A stretch of DNA of 20,751 bases, taken from positions 1 to 20,751 of the forward strand of contig JAUCBJ010000594.1 in NCBI GenBank assembly GCA_032718475.1. Direction: 5' to 3'. Of this stretch, positions 11,012-18,980 are shown piece by piece. The translations under genes and the position numbers were made by a program. Position 1 is the stretch's first letter. Each line of letters starts with the position of its first letter. The notes below the pieces were generated by a model. It had not been told where the DNA came from. It saw only the letters and a program-made list of their open reading frames with translations, and did not search any database. The DNA is from Nemertoderma westbladi. Taxonomy: Eukaryota > Xenacoelomorpha > Nemertodermatida > Nemertodermatidae.

Positions 11012-12286
11012 TCCACGAAGCTAAGGAAAATCAACTACTTTCGCTAAGAAAGATTTTCCTTAGCTGAGATGGTCTATTCATAGTGGGCTATTTTACTTGT
11101 ATGGGGCAGATTTGGTTTTTTTTGACTCCAGAAAAAACTAGCCTTTAAAAGTACCCTGAAATTTTGCATGTATATACTACTCGTCGAGGCGCATCTTTTG
11201 GGCTGGGTCTCATATCCAGGAAAAATCTGGTTTCCATGGCAACGGACTTAGAAAAAAGTCTATGTATTTCAAGTCAATATTTATAACTCTATTTGTAGGA
11301 AAACTATAATACATATATACTTGGGGTTTCTAAACTCAACTATAAGGTCCATAGCAGAGCCGACTGAGGTTCAATAGAAAATCCAGTTGCCTTGGCAACT
11401 GGGCTAGACAGATGTTAAAATTTACAAAATGTTAATTTGAAGCCTAAGGAGAAGGTGTTATGACTTGGGACCAATCCCTACCCCCACTATATGAGTTATT
11501 CTGCGTCCGAATTTCATTGTTTAATTTTGCAGTTACCATGACAACCGCTGAAAACAGATGTTTTTATACGAAAATAACTCATTTGGACATAGACTTCACG
11601 ATAAAATTTTACGAAACTGGATATGTGTTATCTGGACCACTAGTTCGAACTTTTAGTGAAACTCAAAACATCCCAGAAATATCTAGTTACCATGGTAACT
11701 GTAGTTTATTAAAGTCTATATTATTCAAGTCTATATTCATAACTCTATTCGGAGCAAAACTGTAATATATATAAACTTGGGGTTTTGCAACTCATCTATA
11801 AGGTCCATATACAAACCGTTCGAGGTTAATTTGAAAATCCAGCTACCATAGCAACAAGACTATACAGATGTTAAAATTTATAAAATGATAATTTGAAGCA
11901 CAAGTTAATAGTATTATGACTTGGGACCAACACCTACCCCCACTATATGACTTATTCTGCATCCGAATTACATTGTTCTATTTTTCAGTTTCCCTGACAA
12001 CCACTGCAAACAAACCGATGCATTTTCATAGAAAATCGGTAATTTGGACATAAACTACAATATTTTCTGAAACTCGGTATATATGTTATCTGAACCACAA
12101 TCTGGACTAAATCTTTTTTCAAAGGTTAAACCAACAGTTCCAGAAAACTGTAGTTTCCATGGGAATATAAGTTAATTATATTGACAAATGCTACTAAACG
12201 AGGCTAAGCAACGAACCAAAGTGTGGCCGTTTGTTTAATTTTCCTTAGCTTCGTGGTTGCATTTCCTTTAGGAAATGCCTTTCTAG
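11012..12286 (+). mobile_element. Helitron-like element E6 (1275 bp)
   Basis: This is a basic copy and a good reference for the family: TC start, 5' hairpin, two core repeats, tail, subterminal inverted repeat, terminal hairpin and CTTTCTAG, flanked by TCTA|element|TACATT. The X-box-like sites are at 11230, 11386, 11532, 11696 (perfect palindrome), 11842, 11988 and, decayed, 12153, a spacing of 146-165 bp. Positions one core repeat apart differ by 456-466 bp. Confidence 0.85.
11230..12166 (+). repeat. Tandem core of E6: three-unit higher-order repeat
   Basis: The core consists of two rounds of units a, b and c, each about 145-165 bp. Every unit starts with a 14-bp X-box-like palindrome. Units b and c share a longer start (GTTACC..G.CAACCG..AAACAGATG), and all three share ACTTGGG or AACTGGG near the middle. 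This points to an ancestral single unit of about 150 bp that became a trimer before the trimer itself duplicated. The tail of the element is a diverged unit c plus a decayed palindrome (GTTTCCATGGGAAT). The same plan is seen in E1-E5. Confidence 0.75.
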
Positions 12287-12327
12287 TACATTGAGCTATC
12301 GCTGATTGGAGTGAACACTATGTTGTT

Positions 12328-12362
12328 ACACCCTGTTTCGACAAATGTTCGAAACTGGGTGT
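12328..12362. repeat. Perfect-loop hairpin, transposon remnant
   Basis: ACACCCTGTTTCGA and TCGAAACTGGGTGT are inverse to each other except for one T opposite T, around a 7-nt loop. Related TTTGAACACCC motifs follow at 12391 and 12668, suggesting remnants of the same transposon family. Confidence 0.5.
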
Positions 12363-12426
12363 TTATTATTCTAAGTCGAGTTGTCCAGAATTTGAACACC
12401 CAACGGTAATTCAGTACATTTAGGTA

Positions 12427-12692
12427 GGTAATTCCGGACATGTAATGATGGGCTATGGGTAACTTTGACGCAGTTTGTTTGCAGATAAGTAGGTGGCAAC
12501 CCTGTTGCTGTTGTCATGACATTTATCAGTTGATTCGAAATTTTAGATAAAATTTTTAGGTCGTCGTAGCGAGACTCCATTGTTTTTGTTGGTGTTGTTA
12601 TTTTCAACATTGTCCGGAATTTCAATAGGACATAGGAAACATAAGGAAATGTAGTAATTGTCCATAATTTGAACACCCTGTCCGGAATTACC
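12427..12692. mobile_element. Degraded inverted-repeat element near exon 1
   Basis: GGTAATTCCGGACA (12427-12440) is the exact inverse of TGTCCGGAATTACC (12679-12692), bounding 266 bp. A 21-bp stretch with one mismatch is repeated directly at 12381 and 12658 (TTGTCCA.AATTTGAACACCC). There is no coding sequence. The element ends 62 bp from the TAF6 exon 1 donor. Confidence 0.45.
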
Positions 12693-12754
12693 TGGTGGAC
12701 GGAATTTGGCGAGTTAACCCTACTATTATATCACCCGTTACATTTTCCACTCAC

Positions 12755-13471
12755 CTCACTCCTTCTAGGCTCATCCGCTCCCACACACGCCTCTGTTATA
12801 TCCCGGAAGTACAGCTGTTGCTCCACTGAAAGTTCGTGTGCTGTCGCCGACTTTATTACCCCCGCTTTATTGCCCATCTCAGACGGTTTATTACCAGCGG
12901 GTTTTCCACCAGTTTTCAGCTGCGAGAGATTCAGTGTGGCTTCCCTTTGTGTGTCCCGAGGCACGGTGGCGGGGTTCTCTCCAACCGCGGGTTGGACTCC
13001 CTCTATGGCCAACCAATGCGCCTTAAACACCGCCTCCTGGGGGAGTTTAGGGAGCGGTGACGTCACCAACTGGTGGAGATCGAGTTCCCGAGGTTCGTAG
13101 TAATGAACCTCCCGTCCGCCTCCGGAAGAGAATCCGAAGGGAGTTTGATCCTTCGTGGCCAGGCCGTACAACGGCTCCGTGTTGGAAACCTTCAACGCGT
13201 AGTCCAGGTCCGGGGGCATCACGGTCTTACGTTTGGCCATCGAGGCGAATTTAACGGCATCCTGTACAAACATTCGGAGTCGGTAGGTGGTGTCGTGTGC
13301 AAGAAGATGGCAGGCTTCCTCCGAAACAACGCCCACTCCCGCGGAGTCCGCCATCGCTCGGACAGATTCCGCGCTCAGATTGAGAGAATCGAGTTCGAGG
13401 TGGGCGGATTTATTATCCGGCTTGGACGCCGAGTCCGATTTATTACGGGTATCGATAAATGTTGTCGTCAT
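12755..13471 (-). CDS. TAF6: TAF6 exon 1: TFIID subunit 6, histone fold and linker
   Basis: This is the first coding exon of TAF6, a nuclear subunit of the general transcription factor TFIID; in known complexes its histone fold pairs with that of TAF9. The exon gives residues 1-239. The histone fold lies at about residues 24-97 (LNLSAESVRAMADSAGV, then YRLRMFVQDAVKFASMAKR, then MPPDLDYALK). The family linker follows, with NTEPLYG, FSSGGGREVHYYE and KAHWLAIEGVQP. HELSVEQQLYFRDITEACVG at about 212-231 opens the HEAT domain. The start is the first in-frame ATG (13471-13469); an in-frame TGA lies ten codons before it, after a stretch without ATG. A start at the TTG at 13501 is not plausible in an animal gene. 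The exon ends at a strong donor (GAG|GTGAGT) in phase 0. Its GC content is well above that of the flanking DNA. The conserved blocks leave little doubt. I cannot exclude a 5' UTR intron. Confidence 0.95.
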
Positions 13472-13860
13472 CGTCGAATCTAATTCAGTACTTGTCGCCA
13501 ATCACAGAGTCCAGGAGTCAGATGGTCAGACTGTGGACTGTCAGATTTGGCATCCAGGCATCCAGCTATCCTAATTCTGCAAAGTGGCGTGGAAACGCAT
13601 GTGGAAGGAAGAAAATAACAAACCTGAACAAGGGAACGGAATTATCACACAAGTGTTTTAACCAAGGACTGAAGTACTACAGGACTACTGAAGCAAGGAC
13701 TGGAAGTAACCTGGCAAACCAGGACCTGATCAGTGATCAACCAACAGCCTGCACGGTAATCAGTATATAGGTAGTTTAGAATAAATGACTGCCAGACTAG
13801 AGAAAATAGAGCAAATCCCGCCTTGTCGAATTAATATCCCGCCTCAATGTTAAATTATCA
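13472..13860 (-). promoter_or_regulatory. TAF6: TAF6 5' UTR and probable promoter region
   Basis: This is the sequence immediately upstream of the TAF6 start codon. On the minus strand it contains two AGGCGGGAT boxes (13844-13836 and 13823-13815) 21 bp apart and no good TATA box. Twin GC-type boxes would suit a TATA-less housekeeping promoter. The transcription start is not defined by sequence alone. Plus-strand reading frames here show no recognisable protein. Confidence 0.35.
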
Positions 13861-14717
13861 ATCTAGGGAAAGGAGCAGGTTACAGTGGCATAATATATTA
13901 ACCAAAACAATAAACTATTCGCAATAGAATAGGTTACAGTTTATTTTTGAGAGTAATCAGCTGTTATTTTCGTCCAATTTTCCTGGAGACTGATGAATTT
14001 TTATTGCGTCCAGCAAAATTAATTAATTAAAAGGAATATCTGGGTGAAAAAGAAGTAATATTATTAAAACAAAAGGTCTTTTAATAAAAATAGGTAATGA
14101 TTATACACCTCTATAGCTCAGACCATCCCACAGTATGTTATACATTTTAGAACTATCACAACCAGAACCGATTAGTATAATTACTCTAAGCTGAACTCTA
14201 AGCTGATTTTATTCTTTGAAATTAAATTAAATTCAAATTTCCCGCAAGACAAACTTTTTTTCCAATAGAAAAAAGTAGAATCAAACAACAAAATTTGGTT
14301 CGGGTGAATTGCGAATTAGTTTTGGGTTACCCAATCTTTTTCGCTAGATTGACTGGACTCTATGTGCTTTATGTTGAACAAACAATTTAAAAACTTAATT
14401 CTTTAACTAAAAATTTGAACAATTTTTAAAGTTCAGAATGAATGTGGAATGTGCCAGAATTTTAGCGTGTTTTCAAAACTGTCTGCCCTACACAGGCTGA
14501 ATGCGTACTGAACTGAATTATTTATAATATAAATATTTTTGTCATTTTATGAACAAATTATTATTATTATTATTATTATTATTAAATTATATTTTTCCCA
14601 AAATGGTTTTTTTATTTTTTATTATGACCCTATGCGCTATAGGCCTGTACTGTAGTCTATGTATTCATAGGCTGTTTTGGATTTAGTTTTCAATTCCGAT
14701 TGAACCCTTACTAAGGA
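13861..14717. other. AT-rich upstream sequence without gene
   Basis: Nothing coding is seen. An ATT/TTA microsatellite lies at about 14557-14586 and a TATAGGCCTG motif near 14638. The base composition is strongly AT-rich. Confidence 0.6.
14557..14586. repeat. (ATT)n microsatellite
   Basis: About nine uninterrupted ATT triplets occur in AT-rich sequence. Confidence 0.85.
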
Positions 14718-14723
14718 AGTCGA

Positions 14724-14796
14724 CAGGGGCGCCGGAAGCACGGGGGCAGCTGCCCCCCTGCCCTTATGACAGGGGGGCAGCAATGTGCCCCTCCAG
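14724..14796. mobile_element. GC-rich palindromic transposon-end-like segment
   Basis: CAGGGGCGCCGGAAG is followed by the perfect 16-bp palindrome GGGGGCAGCTGCCCCC (14742-14757). A second inverted pair, CCCCCCTG (14753-14760) and CAGGGGGG (14770-14777), shares part of it. This style of G/C-run terminus resembles ends of some cut-and-paste DNA transposons in marine invertebrates. The partner end is not identified, so the assignment is tentative. Confidence 0.4.
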
Positions 14797-15218
14797 AATT
14801 AACTCACACAATGGAAACGGCCCACACTATCTGACTATTAATTAATATATAGGCATTTCCACAGAAAATGGGACACGATATGAAAAAAATAAAACTTTAA
14901 AAAATAAGCAATATGTCATGATTTATTGGGTAAAATTTCATAAATTTTTCGAATTTGACAAAATTTACATTGATTTGAGGGTATAAAATTGGAAATTTTG
15001 CGATTATATCGACCATCATCAAGAAAAAACGTAAAACATGTAAAAACGAAAAAAATACCAAAATTCAAGGCGAAATATTTTTTTTACTGTTTATCAATAT
15101 AGGCTATCCTTGGTATCATTGTAATCAGCCGTAAATGCACATTCCAATGAGGTAGTTCTACGCCATAAACATAGAACGCTTCTCATACAATAAGCATTAA
15201 AAGCTACCTGTACCCAAT
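14797..15218. other. AT-rich sequence without gene
   Basis: Very AT-rich sequence with A-runs (such as AAAAAAATAAAACTTTAAAA near 14883). No coding exon or repeat end is recognised. Confidence 0.55.
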
Positions 15219-16087
15219 TGTAACGTCCGACACTTTTTTTTACATTTTTTCTCAATTACTTCTCTATTGTTTGGCAAACCATATCGAAATTAAAATGACT
15301 CAATGCCGACGTAAGATGGCGTCTCTTGTGCCATTTACAGCAATCCAGGCTACCATAAAGGCTGTGATTTCAGTGAATGAAGTTTGTAACGTCCGACACA
15401 TTGTAACGTCCGACACTATTATTATTTAATGTATTTAAAGTCTAAATTGCAGTGTCATAGTGTAAAATGCATAAATAAATAAAAATAGGTTTCAATAATT
15501 GCGATTTTCGACTCAAAATTCACCCCTTAGTATTTTGATGATATATTTGGCAATTGTTGGTGAAATTTAAAATGGTTTTCAGATTCGGAATCTGCAGATG
15601 AAGGCGGTTCTAATGATATCTAGAGTACATTCCAAAGACGAAAAATAAAGCCGACAGAGGTGGCTAAATATGCTCATTTTTATGTAACGTCCAACACGTA
15701 ACGTCCGACACCATTCCGCACAACTTTGAATTGCAAATGTCGGCTTCAAAAGATCTGCAGTGCAATTTAGAAAACCTTTTCGAAAAATAGAATAGTTGAG
15801 CTACATTTTGAGCCCAAAAATAATAACATACCAGTCTTCGGCATTAATTGCAATCAAAAGTAAAATATGTACAATAAAAAGTGTCCTATTTTTGTAACGT
15901 CCGACACCTTTTTAAAAGTCAACTGTTTAAGAAGAATAACGTTTCCCAATGCAGAGTATTTGCGATATTCTGAAAGATTAATAAATTGTCTCATTTATTC
16001 AACGCAATCTGATGTCAAAAATTCAAGTATTTTCGTAAATTTAAAGAAAAACATTCAAAAATCGAGAATGTCCGTAACGTCCGACAC
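15219..16087 (+). repeat. Seven same-strand copies of a CpG-bearing 15-mer
   Basis: TGTAACGTCCGACAC or a one-base variant occurs at 15219, 15385, 15402, 15683 (CCAACAC), 15697, 15893 and 16073, always on the plus strand. Spacings are 166, 17, 281, 14, 196 and 180 bp. The sequence between copies is AT-rich and not obviously repeated, so this is not an ordinary tandem repeat. The motif could be a clustered protein-binding site or a subterminal repeat of a transposon. I do not recognise the family. Confidence 0.75.
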
Positions 16088-16535
16088 CGTGGAATTGCCC
16101 ATATGTACAATCGTTGCAAAAATGTCAAAGTTACATTAGCAGACAGACCAGATAGGAGATTCACTGGTGGCCATAAAGGAAGGTTAACTTTAGCTAAATA
16201 TAAGAAGACTCAATCTAAATGGTGTAGCCCTAAGCCATATTACCAATAATGCCCCCCCCCCCCCCCCCACCCACCCACCTCGGCCCAGTCTCCCTCCCTG
16301 TGCTGTATGATATAAAATCAAGTTCATAGAAAGCCAGCCTATCTCTACCACAGCATAGTAGTCTGTAAATGTGGCCTTGTGACTTGGACAATGGAAGCAA
16401 GGGGAGACTAATGGACCACAGCTGTTCATCACTGTGCCACTGTGTGTACAATGTACAGTTGGGAACAGCTTTGACTCCACTTACCTACCTAAATGTAGTG
16501 ATGTAATCTTATTGAAGGGCACTACAGGCGGTGTT
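16088..16535. other. Intergenic sequence with poly-C tract
   Basis: Contains 17 consecutive C (16252-16268) followed by ACCC steps. It also contains TTACCTACCTAAATGTA (about 16482), whose inverse occurs at about 12414, so a small shared transposon fragment is likely. No gene is seen. Confidence 0.5.
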
Positions 16536-16636
16536 CGGACACTTCCCCCCCGGACAGTTCCCCCCCGCTCAAGTAGGACACTCCCCCCCGGACACTTCCC
16601 CCCCAGACACTTCCCCCCCGCGGACACTTCCCCCCC
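16536..16636. repeat. CGGACACTTCCCCCCC minisatellite
   Basis: Six imperfect copies of a 15-17 bp unit are present (variants GGACAGTT, AGGACACTC and CAGACACTT), separated by small irregular inserts. Reading frames through it give Cys/Gly- or Pro-rich peptides that are repeat artefacts. Confidence 0.85.
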
Positions 16637-17323
16637 GACTGTTCTTAACTTCGCACATTCGTATTTTTCATTTTGTAAGGTAAACGGACCGCTTGTATCC
16701 AGATAAGTTGTATCCAATTTTCTTTTCGTAGCTCAGAAAGTGATCTTTTGCATCTCGATTTTACATTTTATATCCAAGTTTTATTTATGGGTTTTATCAA
16801 TGCAATTACATCGTATTGTTTGCTAATCTTTAAACTTAATTAATTATATTAGATGACCTATAAATTCCATCCCCGGAATGATATACTGTTTTTATTAACT
16901 ATAGAATTATAATAATTAATTGTTTTAATTATAGGTATTAATATGTAATAGTCTTCTTCAAATTGTAGCAGATGGGGATGAATATTATTGTTGCAATCAA
17001 AATTATACCTCTCCATGGTAAAATCGACATGCGTCGACCTGTATTCTGTGTTCAGCATTACATATTGATATACATATTACTACTATACGTACTATATAGA
17101 TATTATACACACTACATATTAAATTTCCTGGTTACTTGCAATATTTTTAATAGGATTTTGTTGAATTATATAATATTGTAGTAATTTATATATTAAATTG
17201 GTCAACATTCAATACAGGCTCTCTACTTTAGGCTTAGTCAATTTATTATCTGATGATACAAACATGAATTAATTATTTTCAAAGTGGTCTTAAGTCTTTC
17301 ACCACGGGCACTCAGGGAAATGC
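16637..17323. other. AT-rich sequence without gene
   Basis: Short open frames here are AT-rich and resemble no protein I know. There are no RNA gene or transposon ends that I can support. Confidence 0.5.
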
Positions 17324-17430
17324 CGGGGTCTGGGGACGATAATCCCCAATAAAAGAAGCGGGGATTTGGGGGCGGCAGCCCCCAAGAAAAGAAGCGGGGG
17401 TTTGGGGGCGGCAGCCCCCAAGTGTAAAAG
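17324..17430. repeat. 36-bp tandem repeat with strong hairpins
   Basis: Three units start at 17324, 17359 and 17395. Units 2 and 3 each contain TTGGGGGC, loop GGCA, GCCCCCAA, an 8-bp perfect stem. Unit 1 has a weaker GGGG/CCCC version. Units are joined by AAAAGAAG-type spacers. The GC content contrasts with the flanks. Confidence 0.8.
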
Positions 17431-18588
17431 CTTCTGTGGGATGTAACTGGCCCTTCGCCCCGCAACCCAGTTTTTCCCCCATACGCTAAAATACTCTGAA
17501 ACCTACTGTAAAGGTTTTTCTGGGATATGACTGATTTGTTTTCTTTGCTAACCAGTTCCCCCCTCCAAGGCGTTGGAATCCTTTAGGAGGGATCTGAGCT
17601 GTTCGATTGGCCAGCCGGCTTGGGAAGGTTGCCCCAGTTACCCATAGCCCTGCGTTGAGTTAGTTCTGATTTCGACCAATCCCGAGCTACTGAACTGAAA
17701 TTATCCTATCTCACTGCCGATTACATGTGTTGAACGGGATTCTTGGAAAATAAGAGAGCTAAAGTCACGGGACTTTTTGTTATGATTTTGAGACTTTATT
17801 ATCAGAGTTTTAAGACCGTGTTGAGATAGCGAAATGTTTTCTGCCTTTTTGTAAGAACATTAGTAGGCTAAATTATAGAAAGCATAGCTATTATCTTATC
17901 AATTCAATTCGACTCATTTAATTCATTGATCTCATCACTTGCAATCTAATTGTATCTTAACCTACCGTCATACTGCTTTTACTGTTTGTAATTTTGTATC
18001 AGTATAATTGGATGTTATTAGTTGAAGAATATCAATAATCAACCCACATTTTCCCAATATCCTTGATACACTACAGGTTAGAGAGAAGGGTTATGTACAA
18101 CAATTGCGACTTTATTATTGTGTTTGTAGTGAATCTAATGTTGTTTGACAGACACTACCTGAGTCCAGTGCATATCTCTTTATACCTGATCAAAGTCAGT
18201 AACTGTCGGCATATCAGTGAGCAGTGTTGTGCGTTACCGGTAGCGTGCGTGATTGTAAAGTGATTGGATCTGATAATAAAGCATTCCTAAAGAATGCGCC
18301 CTATGCTTGAAATTTAAGCCATATCGTTGTGTGTAGTATCAGTCATAACTCTGTTTACATAGGTAGAGCGCCACGTCCTAAAAGGAACTGCTAATATTTC
18401 CCGAAAGTGAATAATATTTGTCAGAGATTATATATTAGTAATCAATCGAATAATACAGTAGGCTTGACCGCAAATAAATTTAAGCCCACGAATCCAGTCT
18501 CCCGGTGTTATAAACGGGTCATTTGGACGCGCATGGACTGGCTTCGGCTAATGTTTTTGGTTTGTTTTTGTATTAAATCTTGTCATCT
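17431..18588. other. Intergenic sequence without recognised gene
   Basis: The part at 17540-17700 is moderately GC-rich and holds GATTGG (about 17600) and CCAATC (about 17676), which could be CCAAT boxes. The remainder is AT-rich. Open frames near 18063-18263 and 18407-18694 show no domain I recognise. Confidence 0.45.
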
Positions 18589-18657
18589 TATAAAAGGCAG
18601 TTTATCAATAAAGACATATAAATTTCGGCAGGTTAAACTGCTGAAGGTCTATAAAAG
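18589..18657 (+). promoter_or_regulatory. Two TATAAAAG boxes flanking an AATAAA
   Basis: TATAAAAG occurs at 18589-18596 and 18650-18657, with AATAAA at 18607-18612 between them. The second is followed by GCGCG. The arrangement could be a promoter, possibly of a retroelement LTR, but no terminal repeats or coding sequence support that. Confidence 0.25.
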
Positions 18658-18723
18658 CGCGTACAATAATAGCTATCGATCTTATTTGCGGTAAGCAATA
18701 AGATTGAAAATACCGGCACTCCA

Positions 18724-18802
18724 GTAGGTCAGTAGGCCCAACTGTCATAACCGGTACTACTACCGTAGGTCCGTAGGCCCAACTGTCATAACCGGTACTG
18801 CT
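18724..18802. repeat. 41-bp tandem duplication
   Basis: Two copies start at 18724 and 18765 and share GTAGGTC.GTAGGCCCAACTG followed by TCATAACCGGTACT. Each carries an ACCGGT palindrome. Confidence 0.8.
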
Positions 18803-18980
18803 GTGCAAGTACATTAGTATTATTCGATTTTGATTATTGTATACCGGTAGGTCTTGATACTAAATCGGGGACGCCTGGTTTTTATTGGGATTTTACTTAG
18901 GTTTATTTCTGTCAGTTTTATTTCCTAGTAAGTTAATATTGAGCTGAAGACGTGTAAGTCTGCTCAGATTGTTCAGATCA

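Larger units (their letters stand above)
1335..12754 (-). other. TAF6: TAF6 intron 1 (about 11.4 kb), transposon-filled
   Basis: The intron is delimited by the exon 1 donor (GAG|GTGAGT) and the exon 2 acceptor (CTCTAG|GCG), which join in phase 0 at a conserved position of the protein. It is about 130 times longer than intron 2. Most of that length is explained by six Helitron-like copies (E1-E6), all inserted in the orientation antisense to TAF6. No exon-like TAF6 segment is missing from the protein, so nothing in the intron need be coding. Confidence 0.9.

Noticed and set aside
3366-11765. A similar open frame of about 68-124 codons (starting M-T/S-W-D-Q) in many core repeats of E1-E6
   Set aside because: It follows from repetition of the same DNA. 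Copies end at different stops, it overlaps the palindromes, it has no recognisable domain, and the same repeats also lack the frame in several units.
2918-12286. CRISPR-like or prokaryotic repeat array
   Set aside because: The units are too long, the spacers are not unique, and the context is an intron of an animal gene.
13472-13501. TAF6 start extended to position 13501
   Set aside because: The first codon there is TTG directly after an in-frame TGA; the ATG at 13471 is the first proper start.
12669-13770. Plus-strand open frames opposite TAF6 exon 1 and its upstream region
   Set aside because: They overlap the histone-fold exon on the other strand or low-information upstream DNA and match no known protein.
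16230-16717. Proline- or glycine/cysteine-rich open frames through the poly-C and minisatellite region
   Set aside because: Their composition comes entirely from simple repeats.
17238-17465. A minus-strand frame with repeated WGLPPPNPRFF-type segments
   Set aside because: It is the translation of the 36-bp hairpin repeat and has no flanking coding signal.
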